64,000 nucleotides of DNA from Salipiger sp. CCB-MM3 (GTDB lineage: Bacteria > Pseudomonadota > Alphaproteobacteria > Rhodobacterales > Rhodobacteraceae). Location: positions 1,115,001-1,179,000 of the forward strand of contig NZ_CP014596.1 in NCBI RefSeq assembly GCF_001687105.1, read 5' to 3'. This document shows positions 8,865 through 16,726 of the stretch, one piece after another. The notes under the pieces were generated by a model. It was not told the origin of the DNA, did not search any database, and saw nothing but the letters and a program-made list of their open reading frames with translations. The position numbers and the translations under genes are program-made. How positions within the stretch are numbered: position 1 is the stretch's first letter; each line of letters opens with the position of its first letter.

Positions 8865-10693
8865 TGGGGCTCTCCTTGGGGGTGGTCTTCATTCAGGAAG
8901 CAGGCGGCCAGCGCCTGATTGCCGCGTGAGGTGAGGCGCGGGTTCTCGACCCGGCAGCGGTCAAAGGCATGCGGGCAGCGACCGGCAAAGGCGCAGCCCT
9001 GAGGCAGGTTGATGGGCGAGGGCGGCTCGCCCTCCATGAGGCAATCCTCGGGCCGGTAGCGCCGCTCTTCGAGCGTCGGCGCCGCCGACAGAAGCGCGCG
9101 GCTGTAGGGGTGGCCGGGATCGAAGAACAACCGCTCGTTGGGTGCGACTTCCACAGTTTCGCCCAGATACATCACCGCGATCCGCGAGCAGACCTGCCGC
9201 ACCATGGTCAGATCGTGCGAGATGAAAATATAGGTGAACCCGTGCTGCGCCTGCAGCCGCTCGAAGAGGTTGAGCAGTTTGCCCTGCTCGGTCTGGTCGA
9301 GCGCCGAAAGGGTCTCGTCCATGATCAGAAGGCGCGGCTCCAGAACCATGGCGCGGGCGACGTTGAGCCGCTGGCGCTGACCGGCCGAGAGGCCTGTGGG
9401 CAGGCTGTCGTAAAGGCTTTCGTGTAGGCCGACCTCACTCATGGCGGCGCGCGCGCGGTCGCGGCGCTCGGCGCGATTGCCAAGCTTGTGGATCTTCAGC
9501 GGCTCTTCGAGGATGGCGCCGATAGAGCTTTGCGGCGGCAGCGAGCCATAGGGATCCTGCAGCACCAGCTGGAACTTGCGGCGCAATTCGCGCAGGCGCT
9601 TGGGGCTGGCCTGACCGACGTTCTCGTCTTCGAAGAAGATCGAGCCCGCGTCGGGCCGTTCAAGCCCGGTCAGCAGCCGCATCAGAGAGGATTTGCCGCA
9701 GCCGGACTCGCCAACGATGCCGAAGTTGTCGCCGGGGAAGACGTCGAACTCGACGTTGCGCACCGCCTGCACCAGTGCCTTGCCGCTTTTGCCGCGGGTC
9801 TCATAGTGCTTGGCGACGCCGCGCACCGACATGATCGCCTGCTGGTCGCGGTCCTGCGGGCGGGAAACCTCTTTGCGCCCTTCGGCCCAGAGCGTCGGCA
9901 GCTCTTCGATCAGTCCGCGGGTGTAATTGTGCTCGGGTCCGCTGACCAGCGCCTGCGGCGGCTGCCGTTCGACAACCCGGCCCGCGTGCAGCACCATCAC
10001 CTCATCCGCCGCGTCGCAGGCGACGGGCAGCGAGGAGCAGATGAACAGAACCGCGGTCGAGAAATCCTCGTTGAGCTCGCGCATCAGCTTGAGGATCTGC
10101 GCCGCCACCGTCACGTCGAGCGGCTGGGTGATGTTGTCGGCGATCAGCAGCGCCGGGTCCGAGATCAGCGCATCGACGATCATCGCGCGCTGCATCATGC
10201 CGCCCGAGTACTGGAAGGGATACTCGTGAAAGCGCCGCTCGGCGGCGGGGATTTTCACTGCCTCGAGCAGGCGGATGGCTTTTTCCTGCGCGTCGCGCGA
10301 TGAGATGTCGGGCCGCACCGCGCGCAGCTTTTCGACCAGCTGCGCGCCCACGGTCATCGTCGGGTCGAGTGCGCCAGCGGGGTTGCCGCCGACATAGGCG
10401 ATCTCGCGCCCCGCAAGGCTGCGGGCATGGGACGGGTCGCGGATCAGATCGCGGCCCTCAAAGAGGATCTCGCCCGAGGTGATCTTGAGCGGTGCCGAGA
10501 GCCAGCTTGCCAGCGCGCGGGCCAGCACGGTCTTGCCCGAGCCGCTTTCGCCGATGACCGACAGGATGCGGCGCGGCGCGAGATCGAAGCTGACGCCATC
10601 CAGAACGGTGCGGTCTGCGCCTTGCCCTTCGACCACGACGCTCAGGTTGCGCACCGAAAGGAGAGATTGGGTCTGTGCCATGTCGAGCGACAT
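8861..10693 (-). CDS. Peptide-type ABC transporter, fused double ATPase (DppD-DppF)
   Basis: 610 residues with two nucleotide-binding domains in one chain. The first half has Walker A GESGSGKT and a signature-like segment YSGGMMQRAMI. The second half has Walker A GESGCGKS, the signature LSAGQRQRLNVARAM and Walker B LLIMDETLSALD, followed by the oligopeptide-type C-terminal tail with a cysteine cluster (CAFAGRCPHAFDRC). The first domain has a degenerate Walker B (LLIADNITQPLD, no catalytic Glu) so ATP hydrolysis may be asymmetric. The start lies one base after the upstream permease stop; an in-frame ATG four codons later is an alternative. Confidence 0.93.
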   Translation of the reverse strand: MSLDMAQTQSLLSVRNLSVVVEGQGADRTVLDGVSFDLAPRRILSVIGESGSGKTVLARALASWLSAPLKITSGEILFEGRDLIRDPSHARSLAGREIAYVGGNPAGALDPTMTVGAQLVEKLRAVRPDISSRDAQEKAIRLLEAVKIPAAERRFHEYPFQYSGGMMQRAMIVDALISDPALLIADNITQPLDVTVAAQILKLMRELNEDFSTAVLFICSSLPVACDAADEVMVLHAGRVVERQPPQALVSGPEHNYTRGLIEELPTLWAEGRKEVSRPQDRDQQAIMSVRGVAKHYETRGKSGKALVQAVRNVEFDVFPGDNFGIVGESGCGKSSLMRLLTGLERPDAGSIFFEDENVGQASPKRLRELRRKFQLVLQDPYGSLPPQSSIGAILEEPLKIHKLGNRAERRDRARAAMSEVGLHESLYDSLPTGLSAGQRQRLNVARAMVLEPRLLIMDETLSALDQTEQGKLLNLFERLQAQHGFTYIFISHDLTMVRQVCSRIAVMYLGETVEVAPNERLFFDPGHPYSRALLSAAPTLEERRYRPEDCLMEGEPPSPINLPQGCAFAGRCPHAFDRCRVENPRLTSRGNQALAACFLNEDHPQGEPQ

Positions 10694-10694
10694 C

Positions 10695-11606
10695 TCAGGC
10701 GCCTCCGTAGATCTTGTTGCGTGCGCGTTCCAGAGCGGCGCCCATAAGGTTGACCGAGGTCAGCGTCAGCACGAGGAAGACACCGGGCATGGTGGCGATC
10801 CACCATGCGTTCATCAGGTATTTGCGCCCGTCGGCGATGATGTTGCCGAAGGTGGGGGTGGGCGGCTGCACGCCGAGGCCGAGAAAGCCCAGCACCGATT
10901 CAAAGATCATCATGCGCGCGATATCCAGCACCGCGACGAAGGCCACGGGCGGCAGCACCAGAGGCAGCAGCAGGGTGAACATGATGCGCCAGTCCGTCGC
11001 CCCCAGCACCATGGCGCCGCGCACGAATTCCTTCTTGCGCTCTGACATCACGGTCGAGCGCATGACCCGCGCGTAGACCGGCCAGCCCGCCAGCCCCAGC
11101 ACGAGGATGATCGACGGGATCGTGGGGCGCGAGACGCCGAGGATGGTGATCGCGAGGATGATCATCGGGATCGACAGCTGCGCATCGGTGAGGCGCATCA
11201 GCACGGTGTCGGTCTTGCCGCCGAAGTAGCCCGAAAACAGCCCCACCAGCGCGCCCACGGCCAGCATCAGAACGGTGGTCGAGATGCCGATCAGCAGCGA
11301 ATAGCGCAGCCCGACCAGCGAGCGGGCCAGCATGTCGCGGCCCAACTGGTCGGTGCCCAGCGGATTTGCCCAACTCCAGCCTTCGCCCATGAAGACGGGC
11401 GGGCTGAGCTTGGCGCGGATGTTCATCTTGGTCGGGTCGATGCCCGACAGCCACGGGTAGAGGATCGCCGCCGCAAGCAGCACAAGGAAGACGGCCAGCC
11501 CGATGCGGAACTCGATGGAGGAGAAGGCCTCGGACCAGATGCGGGCAGAGATCTTGCGGCCCTTGGGGGCGGGCAGCGCCTCGGGGGAGATGTCGATGGA
11601 GCTCAT
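10695..11606 (-). CDS. Peptide-type ABC transporter permease (DppC-like)
   Basis: A 303-residue inner-membrane permease with an N-terminal helix (IGLAVFLVLLAAAILYPWLSG), the family segment HPLGTD-like NPLGTDQLGRD, and the EAA loop around VRGAMVLGATDWRIMFTLLLP. Its C-terminal segment ESVLGFLGLGVQPPTPTFG is diagnostic of DppC/OppC. It pairs with the DppB-like permease whose stop codon overlaps its start by one base. It forms the translocation path together with the fused ATPase. Confidence 0.94.
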   Translation of the reverse strand: MSSIDISPEALPAPKGRKISARIWSEAFSSIEFRIGLAVFLVLLAAAILYPWLSGIDPTKMNIRAKLSPPVFMGEGWSWANPLGTDQLGRDMLARSLVGLRYSLLIGISTTVLMLAVGALVGLFSGYFGGKTDTVLMRLTDAQLSIPMIILAITILGVSRPTIPSIILVLGLAGWPVYARVMRSTVMSERKKEFVRGAMVLGATDWRIMFTLLLPLVLPPVAFVAVLDIARMMIFESVLGFLGLGVQPPTPTFGNIIADGRKYLMNAWWIATMPGVFLVLTLTSVNLMGAALERARNKIYGGA

Positions 11607-12586
11607 CAGTATTCCAGTCTCGGGTCGATGGCCGTCGCGCAGAGATCGACGACGATGTTGATCAGGACGAATGCGGCGGCGGTGACGATGGCGATGCCTT
11701 GGATCAGCGGGAAGTCACGCTGCATCACCGCGTTGATCGTCAGCAGGCCGAGCCCCGGGTAGTCGAAGATGAATTCGATCACGAGAACCCCGCCGAGCAA
11801 CATCGAGAACTGCACGCCAAGCAGGTTCAGCAGCGGCACCGAGGAGTTTTTCAGCGCGTGGCGAAAGATGATCTGGTTTCGCGTCAGTCCGCGCACCGCC
11901 GCGATGTCGATGAAAGACTGCCCCATGACGCCCGCCACGGAAACGGTCAGCGTACGGATGATGAAGGGCGCGATCTCGATCGCCAGAACGAAGGCGGGCA
12001 GGATGGTATAGGCAAAGCCGTTGTAGCCGATGGCAGGCACAAGTTGCAGCTTTACCGACAGCAGCAGCGCCAGCACGATGCCAAGCCAGAAGTTCGGCAG
12101 GCTCACGAAGAGGGACGAGGTGTAGAGCGCCAGCCGGTCGGGGAAGCGTCCCGGCCTGAGCCCGCCCCAGACCCCGATGGGAATGGCGATGATCAGCGCA
12201 AAGACCATGGCCAGAAGCGCAAGCTGCAGCGTCATCGGTGCGGTCTCGGCGATCAGCGACCAGACCTCGGCCCGTTCGCTGCGGGTGCTGTCGTTGAAGC
12301 TGGCCCCGCCGACCGCCGCGCCATTGGCCGGGCGCACGAAGCTCTGACCAAGGTCGCCGTGAAGGATGCCGCCGACATAGCGGCCAAACTGCACGTAGAT
12401 GGGATCGCGCAGACCCATGTTCGTGGCGATCTCCTCGATCAGCGCCTCGGGGGCCATGCCGCCAGCCATCAGGCGCACGGGATCGCCCGGCACCACGCGC
12501 AGCAGGGTGAAGATCAGGGCGGAGACGAGGAAGACGATCAGCGCCCCCTGTGCGAGCCGTCGGGCGAGGAATCTTGCGATGAACAT
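11606..12586 (-). CDS. Peptide-type ABC transporter permease (DppB-like)
   Basis: A 326-residue permease. The N-terminal helix with the segment LLRVVPGDPVR is diagnostic of DppB/OppB, as are the EAA-loop segment AAVRGLTRNQIIFRHALKN and LLGGVLVIEFIFDYPGLG. Six or so hydrophobic helices are visible. It has a longer periplasmic loop between helices 1 and 2 than the minimal family members. A 77-nt gap with a stable hairpin separates it from the substrate-binding protein upstream. Confidence 0.94.
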   Translation of the reverse strand: MFIARFLARRLAQGALIVFLVSALIFTLLRVVPGDPVRLMAGGMAPEALIEEIATNMGLRDPIYVQFGRYVGGILHGDLGQSFVRPANGAAVGGASFNDSTRSERAEVWSLIAETAPMTLQLALLAMVFALIIAIPIGVWGGLRPGRFPDRLALYTSSLFVSLPNFWLGIVLALLLSVKLQLVPAIGYNGFAYTILPAFVLAIEIAPFIIRTLTVSVAGVMGQSFIDIAAVRGLTRNQIIFRHALKNSSVPLLNLLGVQFSMLLGGVLVIEFIFDYPGLGLLTINAVMQRDFPLIQGIAIVTAAAFVLINIVVDLCATAIDPRLEY

Positions 12587-12621
12587 CGGCAGCTCCTGTC
12601 GGGTGTCTTGTTGGGAGGAGG

Positions 12622-12645
12622 GGCCGGAGCCCGAAGGCTCCGGCC
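12622..12645 (-). other. Intercistronic UUCG-loop hairpin between binding protein and permease genes
   Basis: On the coding (minus) strand the arms GGCCGGAGCC and GGCTCCGGCC enclose a TTCG tetraloop. There is no T-tract, so it is not a classical terminator. Such hairpins downstream of binding-protein genes commonly protect the upstream mRNA from 3' decay and give more binding protein than permease. Confidence 0.75.
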
Positions 12646-12663
12646 GTCACGTGCCTGACAGGA

Positions 12664-14238
12664 TCAGGAGAGGGTGGTTTCCGACGCGTCCGACATGCCG
12701 TCGGGATAGATGAAGAGGTCTTCCACATCCGAGCGCATGCCGTGGATCAGCACCGAGGTGAACAGGCTCAGCGCGGGGACCTTTTCTGCCAGCATCGGCA
12801 TCAGGTTGGTCTGCAGGCTCTCGCGACGCTCATCCAGCGAGGAGGCGTTGCGCTCGGCGTCGAGCGCGGCGTCGATCTCGGGGTCTTCGATGCCGCAGAT
12901 CCGCTTCGAGGTGGAGTGGAAATGCGTGCGCAGCACCAGATCGGGTTCGGGCGAGCCGGTGGACCAGCCGCAGTCGACCATATGGCCGGGGCCGCCGCCC
13001 GGACGATCGTAGAGGCGCTCGTTCCATGCCGCCACTTCCATCACGTTCAGCGTCACCGGGAAGCCCTGCTCCTGCAGCAGCGCGGTGATCACTTCGCCGT
13101 ATTCCTTGGTCTTGGGGTAGAAACCGGTGGAGGTGATATATTCCAGCTCCGGCAGACCCTCGCCGCCCGGATAGCCCGCTTCGGCCAGCAGGCGCTGACA
13201 TTCGTCGGGATCATATTCGGGGTAGTTTTCCAGATCGGTGTAGCCGAACTTGATGGGCGAGACGAAGTTGCTCGAGGCCTCACCGGCGGTGCCCATGATC
13301 TCGAGGATGATCGAGCGGTCGATGGCATGCGCGGCGGCCTTGCGCAGCAGCGGGTTGTCGAACGGCGGCTTGGAGCAGCGGAACCACAGGTATTTGTTCT
13401 CGACCGAGACGAGGCGCGAGAGCTTGATGTCCTCGTTGCCTTCCAGCGTCTGCACCTGTTCGGGCTCGAGCCGTTCGATGACATCGGCCTGACCGTTCAT
13501 CAGCGACAGCATGCGGGTGGTGGCGTCGCCGACGAAGGAGAAGGTCACGCCGGGGATCTTGGGCGCGCCGCGGAAGTAGTCGGCATAGGCTTCCATCACC
13601 GTGTCGTTGCCGCGCTGCTCGACGAATTTGAACGGGCCGGTGCCGTTGAGGCGCTGGCTGAGCGGGCCGTTGGGGCCAGCGGCGACATCCTTGGCCGAGA
13701 GCATCGGCAGGTAGGAGGCAAGGAAGATGAACAGCGAGGCGCCGTAACCGCCCTTGGTGGTGTCGACCACGACGGTGTAATCGTCGGGGGTGGTGACTTC
13801 GAACGTGTCGGTCGGGCCGGGATAGACCTGCTTGGGGCGGTCAAGCTGCGCGCCGTATTCGAAGGTGGCTTTCACGTCCTTGGCGGTGAAGGGCTCGCCG
13901 TCGTGGAATGTCACGCCTTCGCGCAGTTTGATTTCGAGGCGGTGGGCGTCGAGCTCGTTGATCTCGGTCGCCAGCTCGTAGATCACCTCGTCGGGGTTGT
14001 CCGGACGCATCGGGGCACGGGTCAGGAAGCCCATGACAAAGCCCTCAATGTTGGTCTGCGAGAGGGTGGTGTGCGCGGTCGGGTCCCAGTTGCCGGTGAT
14101 GTTCTCTGCCGACAGGAACACAAGCGGCTTGGACTCTTGCGCATGTGCCGAGCTGAAGAGGAAGTCAGGGTTCAGGCGAAGGGCGCCCGCGGCGGCCCCG
14201 GCCATCGCGCCGTAGCGCAGGAAGTTGCGTCTGTCCAT
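12664..14238 (-). CDS. ABC transporter substrate-binding protein (peptide/nickel family 5), Tat-exported
   Basis: A 524-residue family-5 periplasmic binding protein. It begins with a twin-arginine signal (MDRRNFLRYGAMAGAAAGAL) ending near SAHAQ, so it is probably exported folded. The family features ITGNWDPTAHTTLSQTN, LREGVTFHDGEPFTAKDVKATFE and NGTGPFKF are clear. The ribosome-binding site AGGAGAA precedes the ATG. It is the second gene of the operon and delivers the unknown nutrient to DppBCDF-like partners. Family-5 proteins bind peptides, glutathione, opines, sugars or metal complexes, so the ligand is open. Confidence 0.93.
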   Translation of the reverse strand: MDRRNFLRYGAMAGAAAGALRLNPDFLFSSAHAQESKPLVFLSAENITGNWDPTAHTTLSQTNIEGFVMGFLTRAPMRPDNPDEVIYELATEINELDAHRLEIKLREGVTFHDGEPFTAKDVKATFEYGAQLDRPKQVYPGPTDTFEVTTPDDYTVVVDTTKGGYGASLFIFLASYLPMLSAKDVAAGPNGPLSQRLNGTGPFKFVEQRGNDTVMEAYADYFRGAPKIPGVTFSFVGDATTRMLSLMNGQADVIERLEPEQVQTLEGNEDIKLSRLVSVENKYLWFRCSKPPFDNPLLRKAAAHAIDRSIILEIMGTAGEASSNFVSPIKFGYTDLENYPEYDPDECQRLLAEAGYPGGEGLPELEYITSTGFYPKTKEYGEVITALLQEQGFPVTLNVMEVAAWNERLYDRPGGGPGHMVDCGWSTGSPEPDLVLRTHFHSTSKRICGIEDPEIDAALDAERNASSLDERRESLQTNLMPMLAEKVPALSLFTSVLIHGMRSDVEDLFIYPDGMSDASETTLS

Positions 14239-14276
14239 GTCGTTCTCCTGTTGGATTATCTTTGGTTATTCGGTCT

Positions 14277-15071
14277 TTATGCCGCTTCGGTCGCACGCAG
14301 GCGGGCCAGTTCGTCCAGCATTTGCGCGTGAAGTTCAGGGGTGGCGCTGGCCAGCACCTCGCCGCTCGATCCGGTGCCGAGCGGGTTGCCGTTCCAGTCG
14401 GTGATGACGCCGCCAGCGCCGCGGATCACCTGCACCACGGGAAGGTAGTCATAGGGCTCCAGCCCGCATTCCAGCACCAGATCGCAGTGACCCGAGGCGA
14501 GCAGGGCGTAGTTGTAGCAATCGCCGCCGAAGCGCAGCAGACGGCAGCCCTCGCGCAGCATCTCGAAGGCCGGGGCGCGGCTGCCGGTGAACAGCATCGG
14601 GTCGGTGGTATAGGCGAAGGCCTGCGACAGCTCGCGGCAATCGCTGGTCTTCACAGGGACACCGTTGAGCGTGGTCTGCTGGCCTTCGATGCCGCACCAG
14701 CGCTCGCCAATGGCCGGCATGTCGATTTGGCCCAGCTTCGGGGCGCCGTCCTCTAGCAGCGCCATCAGGCCGCCAAACAGCGGATGGCCGGTGACAAAGC
14801 TCTTGGTGCCGTCGATCGGGTCGACGACCCACACGTGCTTGCGGTCTAGGTTCTCAACCCCATGCTCTTCGCCGAAGATGCCGTGATCGGGATAGGCCTC
14901 GGCAATCCGCGCGCGCAGCATGGTCTCGATGGAGCGATCGGCGATGGTGACCGGGCTGTCGTCGACCTTGTGCTCGACGCTGAGCGCCTTGCGGAAATGC
15001 TTGCGCGCGAGTTGGCCAGCTTCGTCGGCGGATGCGTTGGCGAAGGCGAGGGCCTGAGGAAGGTCGAACAT
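14277..15071 (-). CDS. Inositol-monophosphatase family phosphatase (histidinol-phosphatase HisN-like)
   Basis: 264 residues of the Mg-dependent IMPase fold. Metal ligands lie in FGEEHG and VVDPIDGTKSFVTG; the C-terminal GLEPYDYLPVVQVIRGAGGVITDWNG replaces the usual inositol-type WDxAA with the YDYLP form seen in HisN-type histidinol phosphatases. The start at 15071 is chosen because MFDLPQALAFANA begins the first helix; upstream codons run through the regulatory region. As first gene of an operon containing two small-molecule kinases, it could dephosphorylate an imported or kinase-made phosphoester rather than serve histidine synthesis. Function is inferred from the family. Confidence 0.85.
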   Translation of the reverse strand: MFDLPQALAFANASADEAGQLARKHFRKALSVEHKVDDSPVTIADRSIETMLRARIAEAYPDHGIFGEEHGVENLDRKHVWVVDPIDGTKSFVTGHPLFGGLMALLEDGAPKLGQIDMPAIGERWCGIEGQQTTLNGVPVKTSDCRELSQAFAYTTDPMLFTGSRAPAFEMLREGCRLLRFGGDCYNYALLASGHCDLVLECGLEPYDYLPVVQVIRGAGGVITDWNGNPLGTGSSGEVLASATPELHAQMLDELARLRATEAA

Positions 15072-15176
15072 GCAGTCTCTTTCAATCTGGTCGGCGGGCT
15101 GACTGGCTGGCGGGTCATCCGCCCGGTGCTGTTGCCTCACGCTCACATGCAAACGGGCAGAGGTGCACATTCTTTT

Positions 15177-15308
15177 TGTGGATTCGGCAGGTAAAAACAC
15201 ACATCGCCGCATAAATGGGCGATAATTGCGCCTAATTTTGTGATTTATGGACTGTGGATTTACGAATCGGCCATAAATCCACATTACGTGAGGATACTTG
15301 TGGATTTG
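15177..15308. promoter_or_regulatory. Operator cluster for the divergent DeoR-type regulator
   Basis: The intergenic region between the phosphatase (15071) and the regulator (15386) holds repeated TGTGGATT units: 15177-15184, 15253-15262 and 15299-15307 on the plus strand. TAAATCCACA at 15274-15283 is the inverted partner of TGTGGATTTA at 15253-15262. A second perfect pair is GATTTATGG (15242-15250) and CCATAAATC (15271-15279). DeoR/GlpR proteins bind such iterated repeats. The rest of the region shows no gene. Confidence 0.7.
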
Positions 15309-15385
15309 TCGGGCCGTCTTGCTAAGGTCCTGCCAAACTTAGGGAAGCCAGCCGGGGGCAGATGCGCCCATGGAAAGGAAACGCC

Positions 15386-16195
15386 ATGTGGTCGCACGAG
15401 CGGCAGTCGAAGATTCTCGAGTATCTCTCGCAGGAGGGGAAGGTCGAGACCAACCGCCTCGCCGAGGTCTTTGACGTCTCGCGGGAAACCATCCGCCGCG
15501 ATCTTCTCGACCTCGACCAGCGCGGCACGCTCGTGCGGGTGCACGGCGGCGCGGTGACCTCGGACAAGGTGATCCTGCCCGAGCCCGCATTTTCGGACCG
15601 TCTGGTCGAAAACGCCGAAGCCAAGCGCGCCATCGGCCGCCGGGCCGCCGCGCTGATCGAGCCGGGCTCGACGATCTTCATCGACGCCGGGACGACAACC
15701 TTGGCCTTCGCGCATGAGCTTGAGCAGGACCGCGACCTGCGGGTGATCACCAACTCCATCGAGATCGCGCAGGTGCTTGCGGCGCGCAGCGGCATCGACA
15801 TGCTGCTGCTGGGCGGCAAGCCGCATGGCGATGTGCCCGCGACCTTCGGCGAGTTGACCCTGTCGGAGATTGACCGCTTCCTTGCGGATTATGCGGTGAT
15901 CTCGCCCGTCGGGATCGATCCCTCCCGCGGTGCTACCGACTACGAGCTTCACGAGGCGGAAGTGGCGCGCAAGATGATCCGCTGCGCCCGCCGCTGCATG
16001 ATGCTCTGCGTCTCGTCGAAGATCGGAACCGAAAGCCGGGTGGCCATCTGCCGCACAGGCGAGATCGACCAGCTGATCACCGATACGGGGGCAGACCCCG
16101 CGTTTGAGCTACCCTCAGGCGAGGTCGTGCGCGTGCCCGTGGCTGAAACCGAGGCACAGCGATTGGCGCGCCGCCGGAGTTCGGCGGAGACGTAA
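15386..16195 (+). CDS. DeoR/GlpR-family transcriptional regulator
   Basis: 269 residues. The N-terminal winged helix is clear (RQSKILEYLSQEGKVETNRLAEVF then DVSRETIRRDLLDLDQRG, the DeoR HTH signature, then LVRVHGGAV). The C-terminal DeoRC sensor domain has FIDAGTTTLAFA and LGGKPHGDV, expected to bind a phosphorylated small molecule. The ATG at 15386 follows AAAGGAAA at a suitable distance. Divergence from the phosphatase/ABC/kinase/eutBC operon and the repeat-rich spacer make it the likely repressor of that operon, with a phosphorylated intermediate from one of the operon kinases as a plausible inducer. Confidence 0.92.
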   Translation: MWSHERQSKILEYLSQEGKVETNRLAEVFDVSRETIRRDLLDLDQRGTLVRVHGGAVTSDKVILPEPAFSDRLVENAEAKRAIGRRAAALIEPGSTIFIDAGTTTLAFAHELEQDRDLRVITNSIEIAQVLAARSGIDMLLLGGKPHGDVPATFGELTLSEIDRFLADYAVISPVGIDPSRGATDYELHEAEVARKMIRCARRCMMLCVSSKIGTESRVAICRTGEIDQLITDTGADPAFELPSGEVVRVPVAETEAQRLARRRSSAET

Positions 16196-16270
16196 GAATA
16201 CCGCCGGGCCGGGCGATTTCCGGGCCAATATGGGTTTGAAATTCATACCCGCTGCGCGCATAGCTTGCGC

Positions 16271-16726
16271 ATGTTGCAGGAGAACGACATCCGCTCTGCC
16301 GTGCGTGCGGTGATCCGCAAGGGACCGCTGGTGCTGGTGCAGGTCAAACGCGCCGCGTCGGGGCAGGCCTATCTCACGCTTCCGGGGGGACGGCAGGAGC
16401 CGGGCGAGAGCCTCGTGGAATGCCTGCGCCGGGAGTGTCTTGAAGAGATCGGCGTGGTCCCCGAGGTCGGCGCTTTGCTGCATGTGGCCGATGTGGTTCG
16501 CGTCGGGCACGGCAAGACCCGGTTGCTTCTGGAGACCCTTTTCGAGTGCTCTGTGCCCGAGGACTACGCGCCGCAGCTTGGTGCGCATCCCGACAAGCGG
16601 CAGGAGGGGACGATCTGGACCGACCCGGCAGCGCCGGATGCGCTTTTTCTGCCGCGCTATGATCTGACGCTCTTGCAGCCGGATGCGCCGGTCTACCTCG
16701 GGAGGCTGCGCTGTGAAGCTCCCTGA
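16271..16726 (+). CDS. Nudix hydrolase
   Basis: 151 residues with a complete Nudix box: GGRQEPGESLVECLRREC followed by LEEIG, matching Gx5Ex7REUxEExGU. The first strands (SAVRAVIRKGPLVLVQVKR) and LPGG precede it as expected. It hydrolyses a nucleoside diphosphate linked to another moiety; the substrate is unknown. An ATG at 16271 is used; a TTG two codons earlier is possible. The 3' end overlaps the following gene by 14 nt, so it is likely part of the GAK-like operon and may recycle or clean up a nucleotide product of those kinases. A 75-nt gap separates it from the DeoR gene. Confidence 0.88.
   Translation: MLQENDIRSAVRAVIRKGPLVLVQVKRAASGQAYLTLPGGRQEPGESLVECLRRECLEEIGVVPEVGALLHVADVVRVGHGKTRLLLETLFECSVPEDYAPQLGAHPDKRQEGTIWTDPAAPDALFLPRYDLTLLQPDAPVYLGRLRCEAP

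Noticed and set aside
12742..14331. A long open frame on the plus strand opposite the ABC substrate-binding protein gene
   Set aside because: It is the complement of a well-supported Tat-exported binding protein, lacks a family pattern, and reflects the high GC third-position bias.
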